A DNA stretch of 64,000 nucleotides from Candidatus Ornithobacterium hominis (GCF_951229915.1 NZ_OX579588.1:868001-932000); one strand, 5' to 3'; shown: positions 8,733-17,588, counted from the first letter of the stretch. Numbers and translations: made by a program. The notes: generated from the sequence alone by a model not told the origin.

Positions 8733-8856
8733 AACGGGTTGGGTATTGCCAAAGGCGGGGAATTTTAGCACAAAAGTTCAATCGAAGAACGAATGTTGAA
8801 CCTTGCAGAAATGTCCAATCGAAGCCGTTCAGCCCCGCTTTTGGCAATACCTTGTT
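8733..8856. repeat. Large attC-like imperfect hairpin
   Basis: Arms 8741-8760 (GGGTATTGCCAAAGGCGGGG) and 8833-8851 pair with one mismatch and are bounded by AAC (8733) and GTT (8854), like the cleavage triplets of integron attC sites. The 72-base loop holds a second hairpin (GTTCAA / TTGAAC). Flanking sites are not full RYYYAAC/GTTRRRY matches. No integron integrase gene is in the window. I recall related sequences near small hypothetical genes in other Bacteroidota. Confidence 0.55.
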
Positions 8857-8866
8857 AGCAGAAGTT

Positions 8867-9160
8867 TTAGTTTTCAACATAAAATATTTCATCAAAGTCC
8901 TTGCGAATTATTGAAGTTATTATCTTTAATTCCATAAGTGGAATTGTTAATTTATTATCATCTATCTTACCATTTTCTAAAAGTTCAAAACACTCAATTT
9001 TTGTCTCTTTTGGTAAATTGAAAAGAAATTGTTTGTTCTCAAACTCAATACCTATTAAATACTCGGTTGGAGAAACATATAATTTATTTGTATTTCTATG
9101 GATAAACTTTCCATAATCTGAAATAGAATTAAGATGTTTGATTTGTTCCTTTGTTAACAT
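8867..9160 (-). CDS. Hypothetical protein, 97 aa
   Basis: I do not recognise this protein. It is soluble and acidic (MLTKEQIKHLNSISDYGKF ... DDNKLTIPLMELKIITSIIR) with no signal peptide. It overlaps the 3' end of the upstream GYF-domain gene by 32 bp and lies on the same strand, so the two are likely co-transcribed. It is the last gene of a three-gene minus-strand group that ends 6 bp before the attC-like hairpin's GTTAGC element, consistent with a cassette-like unit. Confidence 0.55.
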   Translation of the reverse strand: MLTKEQIKHLNSISDYGKFIHRNTNKLYVSPTEYLIGIEFENKQFLFNLPKETKIECFELLENGKIDDNKLTIPLMELKIITSIIRKDFDEIFYVEN

Positions 9161-9898
9161 TTTTTATTTTATTTTTATAGGTAAAGAATAAAGCTAATAA
9201 CGCAATGCCAAGAGATATTAAAAAAGAAGCCATAACAAGTGCTTTTCTTATAACAGTTCCTCCTCCATAAATTGCATTTTCACCATAGCCATAACTACTT
9301 TCTAAATCATATTCATTTTTATAGCCTCCCATAATAAGAAATACAACTATCCATAAAATTAAAAGCCAAATTCCCGATAATTTAAGTGATTGAAGAAATA
9401 TTGGTTTATTGATTTTAATATTTGATATAAAAGGTATTTTTTTGCTATATCTTATGTACAAAATTAATACAAAGATTGAAGTTAAAATTAAAGCTCGTGT
9501 GAATGAATACCAAGCTACATTTTGTCGTAACTCTAAACCTGTTTTATATTCTCCATAATAATTAGTTCCTCTGTATGTTTTGCGTAAGTCGTGAACATCA
9601 CTAAAGCCTCCATTAAAAATAAATAACAATATAAATAACCCAATAAAAACTAAACCATACAATTTTAGATTTTTTTTGAAGTCAAAACCTATATTTTCAT
9701 TTTTAGTAATTGGCAATTCTGGTGGAAGTTTTATGATATGAGGTTTTAATAATTCAAGTTCTGAAATTGGAATCCATTTTTCAAATCCGTCTTTCCAAAT
9801 TAAGTAATCCTCTGTAATTTCATTTCCATTTTCAATAAATCTTCTATTGAAAATGGTCCTTTTTTTTCTGTACCTTTTGATATAAAGTATTTCTCCAT
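9129..9898 (-). pseudogene. GYF_2-domain membrane protein, frameshifted
   Basis: The gene begins at ATG 9898, which overlaps the TAA of the upstream gene (TAATG coupling). It encodes MEKYFISKGTEKKGPFSIED, the start of a GYF_2/DUF4339 domain. The second half of that domain (NGNEITEDYLIWKDGFEKWI) is in a different frame, which runs on without interruption to 9129 and contains three hydrophobic segments (YGLVFIGLFILLFIFNGG, ILTSIFVLILYI, IWLLILWIVVFLIMGG) plus one near the C-terminus. So one frameshift near 9840-9860, at a small TTTTCAAT/ATTGAAAA palindrome, separates the GYF start from the membrane part. An internal start at 9716 could still give a 195-residue membrane protein. Function is unknown. 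Confidence 0.6.
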
Positions 9899-10428
9899 TA
9901 TTGTTGAGTTCTTATAGAGTTTAAAAAGTAATCTCTTTCTTGTTCTGCAGTTTCAGTGTCATTAAGATACCAAACTTCAAAACTTATTGCTTTATCTCTA
10001 ACTAAAAATAGTTTTGTGTGTCTCATTCCTCTTTCTCCACTTGCTGGATTTATAGCCGAATATGAAATTTCTCTCCCACTAAATTTACCGACTTTTATTG
10101 AATTTACTTTTCCACTGTTTCCTGTATAATCAAGTTTTCCTTTAACCGCATTGTCCAAAAATGAATTTTCAACCTTCGCAATTTCTGAAGCAGACCATTT
10201 TTGTTTTGCTTTCACATATTCAGCATAATTAGGAATTGCATTACGTTGTATAAGAACCATAAAAATGCAATTTTCTGATTTTGTCACATAGGTTGAAGCT
10301 GAATTAGTCGTCTTGTACTCTGGTTCACTAGGGAAATTGACATAAAGTCCATTGTCAATTTCTTTTTTGGTTTGTGCATTTGTCTGAAAAATGCCAAAAA
10401 GAAAAATAATTGATATTAAATACTTCAT
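9898..10428 (-). CDS. Secreted hypothetical protein
   Basis: A 176-residue protein starting MKYLISIIFLFGIFQTNAQT, a clear Sec signal peptide with cleavage after NAQ. The frame extends 15 codons upstream, but those residues precede the signal and are not likely translated. The mature part (YVNFPSEPEYKTTNSASTYV ... GKFSGREISYSAINPASGER) resembles short secreted proteins of unknown function in Bacteroidota. It is first in the three-gene minus-strand group, coupled to the GYF gene by TAATG. TTCTGCTAAC (10448-10457) just upstream is the inverse of GTTAGCAGAA at the other end of the group (8854-8863). Confidence 0.6.
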   Translation of the reverse strand: MKYLISIIFLFGIFQTNAQTKKEIDNGLYVNFPSEPEYKTTNSASTYVTKSENCIFMVLIQRNAIPNYAEYVKAKQKWSASEIAKVENSFLDNAVKGKLDYTGNSGKVNSIKVGKFSGREISYSAINPASGERGMRHTKLFLVRDKAISFEVWYLNDTETAEQERDYFLNSIRTQQ

Positions 10429-10605
10429 TGTTATTCTGAATGTTGTTGGTGAAAAATTTCTGCTAACACGCAAATATACACAACTTTCCCTAAAATATAA
10501 ATTACTTTTAATTCAATGATTATCTTCCTATAATTCAAAAGTTTAAACTATTATTTTGTTGTAGATAATCTGTATATATTTTACTTTTGTAATCGCTGTA
10601 TATAC

Positions 10606-10642
10606 AAAAAGAAGATGTTCAAGAATCAAATATCTTCTTTTT
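10606..10642. terminator. Hairpin terminator 3' of the astacin gene
   Basis: Perfect 11-base stem AAAAAGAAGAT / ATCTTCTTTTT with a 15-base loop. It is A- and T-flanked and so could act on both strands. It lies 28 bp past the minus-strand protease gene. Confidence 0.7.
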
Positions 10643-10669
10643 ATTATCATCGAAATTAATATTTTAAAA

Positions 10670-11755
10670 TTAAGGAAGTGGATAACTACATCTATTCATA
10701 TTTAAACGCTTTTCCAATTGTACTCTTTGTTCTTCGCTTATAGGATTATTATTGCTATCATAAACAACATTATCAAGTTCTACACAAACATCTTCTCTGG
10801 CTTTGAAAGGCAAATAAAATGTATTTATAAATCTTCTATCCATATCAGATAATTCACTTCCATTTGCATAAAAATCAGTACCATCTTTTTTTGTCAATGT
10901 TGGTTTTGAATAATCCAGTGCAAAAGCATAAGACGAGTATAACATTATGGAGTTAAAATCAAAATCTCCTAATATATAATAATTACGTGTTTCTTTTTGA
11001 AAATTATGTTTATTTTGGGAACTAATGTTATCGTAATGAACAGTAATATAACTATCTCTATCTGCTCTACATTGTTCATGAAACATTCCCAATGCATGAC
11101 ATATTTCATGTACAATAGTACCTCTATCAAAATTATATAAATTAAGAATTTGTTTGCCTCCAATTCTTCCAACATAAGAATTGTTAACATCTGACGGAGT
11201 AAACTCTACATAAGGGTAAGCAAAACCATAAGTAGGGTGAACTGTAGGCTCCCCAGTAGCATTATAAAATCTAGCATTCGTTAATTCTTCGATGTGAGAA
11301 ATAGCATCAAGTATTTGTTCTTTTTGATAATTACTCAAGTTAGGACTAAAAGTGTATCTCAACATAGCCCAAAACATACCTTGATATGGACTTCCCCCTA
11401 CTGCATAGGTTCCCACGTCAGATGGTAGATTATTTACTCCAAAAACTGGACTAATTGGTCTACCATTTGTAACGTGAGCGGGTTTATTTTCTTCGGTTAA
11501 AGATTCCTCAGGAAATATGGAACCAGTTTCCTCTAATTTTTTAAGTTGTTTGGCAGAAAGCAAGATATCGCCAAGATAGATATAATCATCTCCTTTCTTG
11601 GCAATTTCAACTCCGGATTTTAATGTTTTTAACTCATCAAAACTATTTAACTCCAGTGCAGTTGGATCTATTACTACCCTTTGTGAATCATCTTCATTAT
11701 TACAAGATGAAAACATTATTGCAAAAAAACTGCATAAAATAATAAGTGTCTTCAT
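10670..11755 (-). CDS. Astacin-like (M12A) zinc metalloprotease, lipoprotein
   Basis: A 361-residue exported protease. MKTLIILCSFFAIMFSSCNN is a lipoprotein signal with Cys in the lipobox. The zinc site HEICHALGMFHEQCRADRD matches HExxHxxGxxHE of astacins (near residue 218), and the downstream Met-turn is SIMLYSSYAF. The family includes flavastacin and secreted virulence-type proteases. An ATG 30 bp upstream (MFYNQIILFF) is less likely because it would place ten residues before the signal. It has its own promoter and terminator and no operon partner. It lacks the dispersed palindrome inside. Confidence 0.82.
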   Translation of the reverse strand: MKTLIILCSFFAIMFSSCNNEDDSQRVVIDPTALELNSFDELKTLKSGVEIAKKGDDYIYLGDILLSAKQLKKLEETGSIFPEESLTEENKPAHVTNGRPISPVFGVNNLPSDVGTYAVGGSPYQGMFWAMLRYTFSPNLSNYQKEQILDAISHIEELTNARFYNATGEPTVHPTYGFAYPYVEFTPSDVNNSYVGRIGGKQILNLYNFDRGTIVHEICHALGMFHEQCRADRDSYITVHYDNISSQNKHNFQKETRNYYILGDFDFNSIMLYSSYAFALDYSKPTLTKKDGTDFYANGSELSDMDRRFINTFYLPFKAREDVCVELDNVVYDSNNNPISEEQRVQLEKRLNMNRCSYPLP

Positions 11756-11782
11756 AAAAAATAATATAATTTGATTATAAAA

Positions 11783-11814
11783 CAAAGATATAACATAAAA
11801 TATAATAAAAACAA
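11783..11814 (-). promoter_or_regulatory. Promoter of the astacin gene
   Basis: On the minus strand TTG (11812-11814), a 21-bp spacer and TATCTTTG (11783-11790), matching the Bacteroidota -33/-7 consensus. The ATG follows after 27 bp. Confidence 0.6.
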
Positions 11815-11977
11815 TAGGAATTTTACTAATTTCACTTAAAATTAAAAGAAATTCACATTGTTAATGTATTTATTTTATTATTTTAATTTATTAACAATAC
11901 TTTGATTGTGAAATTTAAATAATGTCAAAAATATTTTTTAAAGCTTTAAAAAATTTTCTAAAATTTAGACCGAAGCT

Positions 11978-11985
11978 TATCTTTG
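11978..11985 (+). promoter_or_regulatory. -7 box almost touching the next ATG
   Basis: TATCTTTG ends only 4 bp before the ATG at 11990. If transcription starts the usual few bases downstream, the mRNA would be leaderless or nearly so. Confidence 0.5.
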
Positions 11986-11989
11986 TAAA

Positions 11990-12502
11990 ATGATTGATTT
12001 ACTTGAACTTCTCAAATATTTAGTGCCAGTTTTATTAATAGCGGCTATTTTATGTTATTATTTTGAAAAAATTTTAAGAGCCTTAGAAAATTTATTAAAT
12101 TTTACAGAAAATAAGCATCCCACTGAATTAAATGTCTATCAATTACAAGCTTATGAACGGATGGCTATTTTTCTTGAGCGAATTCGTCCCACGCAGTTAG
12201 TACGTCGGGTAGACCTGCTAGAGAATCCCAATTTGTATGAATATAGCCTCATCAAGACCATACAAGAAGAGTTTGAGCATAACGTAAGTCAGCAAATTTA
12301 CATTCATCCTGATACGTGGCAACTGATTTTTAGTGCAAAAAATATGACGCAAAATTTCATAAAAAATTGTAAAGAAAATCTGAACGAAAACTTTACTTCA
12401 GAGCAATTGCGTGATGAAGTAATCGCACAAAGTATCAACGAAAAAGCGCCATCAAGCGATGCTCTTTTGAAATTACAGAAAGACATTCAAGCGTTGAAAT
12501 AA
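11990..12502 (+). CDS. Conserved membrane-anchored protein, DUF7935-like
   Basis: A 170-residue protein with one N-terminal membrane helix (YLVPVLLIAAILCYYFEKIL) followed by a soluble helical region (HPTELNVYQLQAYERMAIFL ... RPTQLVRRVDLLENPNLYEY, IYIHPDTWQLIFSAKNMTQN). I recognise the layout as a hypothetical protein widespread in Flavobacteriia but know no function. The topology suggests a cytoplasmic domain held at the inner membrane. The TAA overlaps an ATG of a degraded downstream gene (TAATG), so it was once part of an operon. Confidence 0.6.
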   Translation: MIDLLELLKYLVPVLLIAAILCYYFEKILRALENLLNFTENKHPTELNVYQLQAYERMAIFLERIRPTQLVRRVDLLENPNLYEYSLIKTIQEEFEHNVSQQIYIHPDTWQLIFSAKNMTQNFIKNCKENLNENFTSEQLRDEVIAQSINEKAPSSDALLKLQKDIQALK

Positions 12503-12594
12503 TGAGAGCATATCTCCGCCAAAAGAACATTGAAATTTCATTACAACGCTACGGGATTGATGTACTCAAGTTGGGTTTATTTGAGCTTCATTGA
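12502..12594 (+). pseudogene. Relic of a PTS-IIC-like membrane protein
   Basis: ATG 12502 overlaps the previous stop and opens a 30-residue frame containing RQKNIEISLQRYGIDVLKLG. I recall KNIEISxxRYGIDALsxMAxGLFASL as the start of a large predicted PTS-type transporter subunit. Here the part after YGID is altered and the frame stops. Only the N-terminus remains, so the gene is a leftover of a deletion. Confidence 0.4.
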
Positions 12595-12636
12595 TTTGTT
12601 GGTTTGATTAGTTTTGAAGATAATTGTGGAAGCTAT

Positions 12637-13794
12637 TTACCTCATCTGTTCTGCCCAGAAACAAATGCTTTTCTCACAATCTGAAGTGAAGAAAACAGGA
12701 TTTTGCCCATCTGCATGGAATTGATATCTTTTTTTCAAGACATGAATTTTTTCTGGAAAATTACGATGAATAACCTGTATAGACTTGTTTTTCAGTTCTT
12801 TTTTAAAATTTTCTAAAGGCTTTAGAAATTTAAAAACCCGACCTGGGAAATTTTTAAAATACTCATCCGCCGTCCAAAGATGCGTGTGAGGAGCTAGTTT
12901 GGTTAAATTAAAATTTTTTTCAAGGCTTAGGAAATTTTGTGTTTTTTGGATGGCAGCATTTGGCTCATAGAGGTATTTTTTTACACCACAAAACTTCCGT
13001 GGCTGGTATTTCTCTTGCCAATAAAATTGATAAATATCATCGTCAGTATCTAAATTTATTGCTTTGATTTTCAGGTGATTATTATTTTCTTGGTCGATTT
13101 CTACCAAAATTTCTTTCACCTCATTTTTCACTGCCACCACATGAAAGCAACTTGCCTGAGAGAAAAAATCAGCCAAAACCGTCAAGTCAAATAAAGGCGA
13201 AAGTTTTATCACTATTTTTTTAAAGCCTTGAATTTTTTTCATGATTTCTACAGGATTTGGATTTAAATCAGCCATCAAGAAAACTTTATTTTTATTTGCA
13301 TCTCGGCGAGATGGGTCAATAAAATAATGGGTTGACAGAGGGAATTTCTCAATAATTTCTTCTGCAGATAAATGATGAGATTGAATGTTTTTTTCTAAAG
13401 TTTTAAAATTTTGTTTAGCAATATTTTGCAATTCTAAATCAGGCTCAGTATGAACCACAGGAGCAATTTCTGCGAAAGCAAGACTATCAATCCCAAATCC
13501 GCCAGTGAGGTCTGAAATCTGTGAAGCATTTCTGAAAAGCTTAGCTTTGTAACTTGCAGTAGACCAAGATGATGATTGCTCTAAATTTAAACTTGGCGGG
13601 TAGATAATGTTGTCTTTTTTTGAGAGCCATTCTACTTTAGATTTCAGCTTTTTTTTTCCTTTGATTTGTGTCAAAAGCTCTAGTGTGGAGATGTTTGAGA
13701 ATGGCGATTTTTGAAACGCTAGTTGATGTAAAGGGGTGTTTAAATTCAAAGAAATCCATTCTTGAACTTCGGGTCTTAAAAGCTCTAAATTCAT
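12637..13794 (-). CDS. SAM-dependent methyltransferase with THUMP-like domain
   Basis: A 385-residue protein. Motif I is ISDLTGGFGIDSLAFAEIAP (residues about 90-110), the post-I acidic residue is in VVHTEPDLE, and motif IV is HYFIDPSRRDANKNKVFLM. The C-terminal third (KYLYEPNAAIQKTQNFLSLE, VIHRNFPEKIHVLKKRYQFH) is the THUMP-like region of a Bacteroidota RNA methyltransferase-type family. The substrate is unknown, but rRNA or tRNA is likely from the family. Three dispersed palindromes lie inside the gene (about 12805, 12910 and 13213), the highest density in any gene here. Another intergenic copy sits just upstream of the start. Confidence 0.75.
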   Translation of the reverse strand: MNLELLRPEVQEWISLNLNTPLHQLAFQKSPFSNISTLELLTQIKGKKKLKSKVEWLSKKDNIIYPPSLNLEQSSSWSTASYKAKLFRNASQISDLTGGFGIDSLAFAEIAPVVHTEPDLELQNIAKQNFKTLEKNIQSHHLSAEEIIEKFPLSTHYFIDPSRRDANKNKVFLMADLNPNPVEIMKKIQGFKKIVIKLSPLFDLTVLADFFSQASCFHVVAVKNEVKEILVEIDQENNNHLKIKAINLDTDDDIYQFYWQEKYQPRKFCGVKKYLYEPNAAIQKTQNFLSLEKNFNLTKLAPHTHLWTADEYFKNFPGRVFKFLKPLENFKKELKNKSIQVIHRNFPEKIHVLKKRYQFHADGQNPVFFTSDCEKSICFWAEQMR

Positions 13795-13812
13795 AGCAAA
13801 AGATTTTTTTTC

Positions 13813-13840
13813 TAAAAATTTTTAAGGCTTAAAAAAAATA
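13813..13840. repeat. Dispersed A/T palindrome, intergenic copy
   Basis: Core AATTTTTAAGGCTTAAAAAA between two minus-strand genes. Confidence 0.7.
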
Positions 13841-13883
13841 ATAGTTTTAAAATCGGTTTTATAACATTTTTTTTAAGTGAAAA

Positions 13884-14207
13884 TTACTTGGTAGGAATTG
13901 AGTCTTTGAGCTCTATCAAAAAAATAGTTTCATCTTCCCGCTTCATCAGATATTTTTCTCGAGCTAGTTTTTCATAAGCTTCGGGGTGATGCTCTAGATA
14001 GTTGATTTCAGCTTTTTCTTGCTTTAAATTCTCTTGATAATACTCAATGTCTTTTTTTAAATTATCAATTTCTCGATTTAATTCACGGTGTAAAAGATAT
14101 GAGTTTTGGTCAAAAAAAGTCATCCAAATTACAAAAAGTAAACCGAACAAAAAATACTTATTCCACAAAAATGTGTACCAAACTCTGGTTTTTTGATTAC
14201 TTTCCAT
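13884..14207 (-). CDS. Septum formation initiator (FtsB/DivIC-like)
   Basis: A 107-residue bitopic division protein with a short cytoplasmic N-terminus, one membrane helix (YFLFGLLFVIWMTFFD), and a coiled coil (LHRELNREIDNLKKDIEYYQ onward, about 35 residues). It ends with the conserved segment PEAYEKLAREKYLMKREDE. FtsB/DivIC joins FtsL and FtsQ in the divisome. I start at ATG 14207; a TTG two codons upstream is possible. It overlaps the udk 3' end by 11 bp, so it is coupled to udk as in other flavobacteria. Confidence 0.85.
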   Translation of the reverse strand: MESNQKTRVWYTFLWNKYFLFGLLFVIWMTFFDQNSYLLHRELNREIDNLKKDIEYYQENLKQEKAEINYLEHHPEAYEKLAREKYLMKREDETIFLIELKDSIPTK

Positions 14208-14826
14208 TCTCAAAAAAATTAATTTTATTTTGAATCACAGAGCTTAGGACTTCTATGGCTACATTGTTTTTTTTTCGGTCGTTGGGGATTATAATGTCTG
14301 CATAATTCTTTGAGGGTTCTATAAACTGCTCATGCATAGGTTTTAACGTTTTTTGGTAGCGTAATAAAATTTCTTCTAAATCTCTGCCTCTTTCTTGGAT
14401 GTCTCTTCTAATTCGCCGAATCAACCTCTCATCTGAGTCCGTATATACAAAGAGTTTGATGTCAAATAATTCACGTAATGGGGGATGAGTCAAGACTAGA
14501 ATTCCTTCTACGATGATGACTTTTTTGGGTTGAGTCAAAATAATTTCATTCGTACGGCTGTGTGTTACAAAACTATAGATTGGCTGCTCAATGCTTTTCC
14601 CGTTTTTGAGGGCGGAGACGTGCTGCGTTAGGAGTTCAAAATCAATGCTTCTAGGGTGGTCAAAATTGATGGCAACTCGTTGGTCAAAAGGTAAATGAGC
14701 TGAATCTCTATAGTAATTATCTTGCGAAATTACAATCACTTCTTCAGAACTGAGCTGAGATAAAATATTGTTGACAACAGTGGTTTTTCCTGAGCCTGTT
14801 CCACCGGCAATTCCTATAATGAGCAT
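14197..14826 (-). CDS. udk: Uridine kinase
   Basis: A 209-residue nucleoside kinase phosphorylating uridine and cytidine for pyrimidine salvage. The Walker A GIAGGTGSGKTTVVNNIL is at the N-terminus, ISQDNYYRDSAHLPFDQR is the substrate loop, NFDHPRSIDFELL follows, and IVEGILVL precedes the lid segment RRIRRDIQERGRDLEEIL. Length is typical. A -7 box TATCTTTG on the minus strand (14845-14852) lies 18 bp before the ATG, inside the end of menA. udk and ftsB therefore likely start a separate transcript. Confidence 0.95.
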   Translation of the reverse strand: MLIIGIAGGTGSGKTTVVNNILSQLSSEEVIVISQDNYYRDSAHLPFDQRVAINFDHPRSIDFELLTQHVSALKNGKSIEQPIYSFVTHSRTNEIILTQPKKVIIVEGILVLTHPPLRELFDIKLFVYTDSDERLIRRIRRDIQERGRDLEEILLRYQKTLKPMHEQFIEPSKNYADIIIPNDRKKNNVAIEVLSSVIQNKINFFENGK

Positions 14827-14858
14827 TTGAATTTTGATTTAAAACAAAGATAAAAGAT

Positions 14859-15752
14859 TTAACCGAATAAAAGCCCAAAACCGAATAGTAAAGCAAAGGA
14901 TAGAGTTAGCAAAGATGTGAATATCAATTCTTTATCTAATTTCTTTGGATTTTTATTTTTTGAAACTTTTAGGAATAAAAAATAAGTGGGAATTACTAAT
15001 AGTAAAAATAGATATTTTAGAGAATTTTCTGGTCTTTTCTCAAGAAAAATTAAGCCTAAAATAAAAGGTAAAAAAAGTAATATAAAATGATAAATCTTTA
15101 TATTTTTTTGCCCCAACATCAGCGGTATAGTAATTTTATTGGCTATTTTATCTTGCTGAGCATCTCTCATATTATTTAAATTCAGAACGGCCGTGCTCAA
15201 TAAACCGATGGCGGTGGCTGGCAAAAAAATGGATGCATGAATTTCTTTGGCAAAAAGCGTGTGTGTGCCTACAACTGCAACTAAACCAAAAAAAAGAAAT
15301 ACAAATAAATCTCCTAGGCCACGGTAGCCATAGGCGCTTTTGCCCACGGTATAAAAGATTGCAGCCAATACAGCTAAGGCAGCTAAGCCTATAAAGCCTA
15401 AAAATAAATCCCAATGCTGGGGTAAAAATGCAATGACTAATAGAATGAAAGCACTGAAAAAACTTAAAAAAGAGAAAAGAATGGTGGCTTTTTTCATCTG
15501 CTGAGGAGAAATCAAACCTGAAGATACCATGCGTGCTTCGCCAGTGCGGTGTGCGTCTGTTCCCTTGATTCCGTCGCCATAGTCGTTGGCAAAATTAGAT
15601 AAAATTTGTAAACACAATGTAGTGAAAAGTGCTAGACAGAAAACTAAAACATCAAAAAAACCATCAGCAGCAGCAATGAGCCCGCCCAAAATGATTCCGC
15701 TTAGCGAGAGTGGCAAAGTCCTAAGCCTTGCTGCATAAATCCAGTGCTTCAT
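14859..15752 (-). CDS. menA: 1,4-Dihydroxy-2-naphthoate polyprenyltransferase
   Basis: A 297-residue UbiA-superfamily membrane prenyltransferase attaching the isoprenoid chain to DHNA in menaquinone synthesis. It has eight to nine hydrophobic segments. The first aspartate-rich motif is LSNFANDYGDGIKGTDAHRT and the second NNMRDAQQDKIANKITIPLM. WIYAARLRTLPLSLSGI is the typical MenA start. It works with menC/menE found at 4.1-6.1 kb. Its ATG overlaps the stop of the upstream 108-residue protein by 4 bp. Confidence 0.92.
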   Translation of the reverse strand: MKHWIYAARLRTLPLSLSGIILGGLIAAADGFFDVLVFCLALFTTLCLQILSNFANDYGDGIKGTDAHRTGEARMVSSGLISPQQMKKATILFSFLSFFSAFILLVIAFLPQHWDLFLGFIGLAALAVLAAIFYTVGKSAYGYRGLGDLFVFLFFGLVAVVGTHTLFAKEIHASIFLPATAIGLLSTAVLNLNNMRDAQQDKIANKITIPLMLGQKNIKIYHFILLFLPFILGLIFLEKRPENSLKYLFLLLVIPTYFLFLKVSKNKNPKKLDKELIFTSLLTLSFALLFGFGLLFG

Positions 15753-16075
15753 AAATAAGATTTAAAAACTAAACCGCTAATATCATTAATTTTTTTACCT
15801 TCAAAAAGTTCTACTAATAAATTATATGTTTTGGTACGGCTGAAGTAAGCTTCTTTAGCTCCGAATTTTTCTTCCAAAGGAACTTCAATAAAGAAAAGAT
15901 AGTTTTTTACGGCAGTGAATTTTACGGTACATTCATCATCCTTTAGCCCAATGTAGCTCTCGCCATCATCTACCAAGTTGCTTAGCAGTTCTCGTGCTTG
16001 TGATAGGCTAGCGTCTAGTGCCTTTGCAGCGGGAATATGGAAATCAATATCTGTTCTTTTACCGAAGATTAGCAT
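15749..16075 (-). CDS. Hypothetical protein upstream of menA
   Basis: A 108-residue soluble protein (MLIFGKRTDIDFHIPAAKAL ... AKEAYFSRTKTYNLLVELFE) that I know only as a conserved hypothetical of Flavobacteriia. No motif, signal or membrane segment is visible. It overlaps menA by 4 bp (ATGA) and is co-translated with it. That hints at a link to quinone metabolism or the membrane, but this is context only. Confidence 0.6.
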   Translation of the reverse strand: MLIFGKRTDIDFHIPAAKALDASLSQARELLSNLVDDGESYIGLKDDECTVKFTAVKNYLFFIEVPLEEKFGAKEAYFSRTKTYNLLVELFEGKKINDISGLVFKSYL

Positions 16076-16196
16076 ACTTTAATTCTAGTATAAAGATATT
16101 AAAATGTTGATTATTCAAAGAAAATGAAAGAAGATTTAGTGATAAAAATTAATAATGTGTAAATTCGCAATTCACTAAAATAAAAAATTTTTAGGT

Positions 16197-17588
16197 ATGA
16201 AATATGATATTATAGTTGTAGGTAGTGGCCCTGGCGGGTATGTGACAGCCATTCGCGCCTCTCAGTTAGGTTTTAAAACTGCCATCATCGAAAAAGAAAA
16301 TTTAGGCGGCATTTGTTTAAACTGGGGTTGCATTCCCACCAAAGCTTTGCTGAAGAGTGCACAAGTTTTTAAATATTTAAATCATGCTGAAGATTTTGGT
16401 TTAAATAAACCTGAAAATATTTCTTACGAATTCCCAAACATTATACAACGAAGTAGAAATGTTGCTCAGAAAATGAGTAAAGGAGTGGAGTTTCTGATGA
16501 AGAAAAATAAAATTGATGTCATCTTTGGTACAGCGACACTTCAAAAAAATAAAAAAGTAAAAGTGGCTCTAAACGACGGAGGAGAGCAAACTTACGAAGG
16601 AAATCACATCATTATAGCAACAGGAGCGCGTTCTCGTGAATTACCTAACTTACCACAAGATGGAGAGAAGGTCATAGGCTATCGACAAGCGCTAAACTTA
16701 CCCAATCAGCCAAAGTCAATCATTGTAGTAGGTTCTGGAGCCATCGGCGTTGAGTTTGCTTATTTTTATGCCACCTTGGGCACGAAAGTCACCATTGTAG
16801 AATACTTGCCAAGGATTGTCCCAGTGGAAGACGAAGAAGTGAGTAAGCAATTAGAAAAATCCTTCAAAAAATCAGGAATAAAAGTAATGACCAACAGCTC
16901 TGTGGAATCGGTAGACACTTCAGGCTCAGGAGTTCAAGCAAAAGTAAAAACTAAAGATGGAGAAGAAACTTTGCAAGCCGATATCGTTTTATCGGCCGTA
17001 GGAATTACTTCAAATATTGAAAACATTGGATTAGAAGAAGTTGGAATCAAAACCGAAAAAGGTAAAATTGTAGTCGATGACTTTTACAAAACCAATGTAG
17101 AAGGTTATTATGCAATTGGCGATGTTTTAGCAACACAGGCACTAGCACATGTAGCTTCTGCTGAAGGAATCACTTGTGTAGAAAAAATTAAAGGTTTAGA
17201 AGTTAACCCAATTGATTATAAAAACATTCCAGGTTGCACTTATTGTTTACCAGAAATCGCTTCTGTAGGCTATACCGAGGCTCAGGCCAAAGAAGCTGGT
17301 TACGAGATAAAAGTAGGTAAATTCCCTTTCTCCGCTAATGGAAAAGCAACAGCAAATGGAGATAACGAAGGCTTCATCAAAGTTATTTTTGATGCTAAAT
17401 ATGGCGAGTGGTTAGGTTGCCACATGGTTGGTAATGGCGTTACAGAAATGATTTCTGAGGCTGTAGCCGCTCGTAAACTAGAAACAACAGGACACGAGAT
17501 TCTAAAGACGATTCATCCACACCCCACATTATCTGAAGCTGTGATGGAAGCTGTAGCAGCTGCTTATGATGAAGTAATTCATATTTAG
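16197..17588 (+). CDS. lpd: Dihydrolipoyl dehydrogenase
   Basis: A 463-residue FAD flavoprotein, the E3 component of pyruvate and 2-oxoglutarate dehydrogenase complexes, which reoxidises dihydrolipoamide with NAD+. The FAD fold is VVGSGPGGYVTAIRASQLG, the redox-active disulfide GGICLNWGCIPTKALL, the NAD fold VVGSGAIGVEFAYFYATLG, the FAD Asp YYAIGDVLA, and the C-terminal His-Glu dyad HPHPTLSEAVMEA. Length is normal. It is monocistronic with a strong terminator. Confidence 0.96.
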   Translation: MKYDIIVVGSGPGGYVTAIRASQLGFKTAIIEKENLGGICLNWGCIPTKALLKSAQVFKYLNHAEDFGLNKPENISYEFPNIIQRSRNVAQKMSKGVEFLMKKNKIDVIFGTATLQKNKKVKVALNDGGEQTYEGNHIIIATGARSRELPNLPQDGEKVIGYRQALNLPNQPKSIIVVGSGAIGVEFAYFYATLGTKVTIVEYLPRIVPVEDEEVSKQLEKSFKKSGIKVMTNSSVESVDTSGSGVQAKVKTKDGEETLQADIVLSAVGITSNIENIGLEEVGIKTEKGKIVVDDFYKTNVEGYYAIGDVLATQALAHVASAEGITCVEKIKGLEVNPIDYKNIPGCTYCLPEIASVGYTEAQAKEAGYEIKVGKFPFSANGKATANGDNEGFIKVIFDAKYGEWLGCHMVGNGVTEMISEAVAARKLETTGHEILKTIHPHPTLSEAVMEAVAAAYDEVIHI

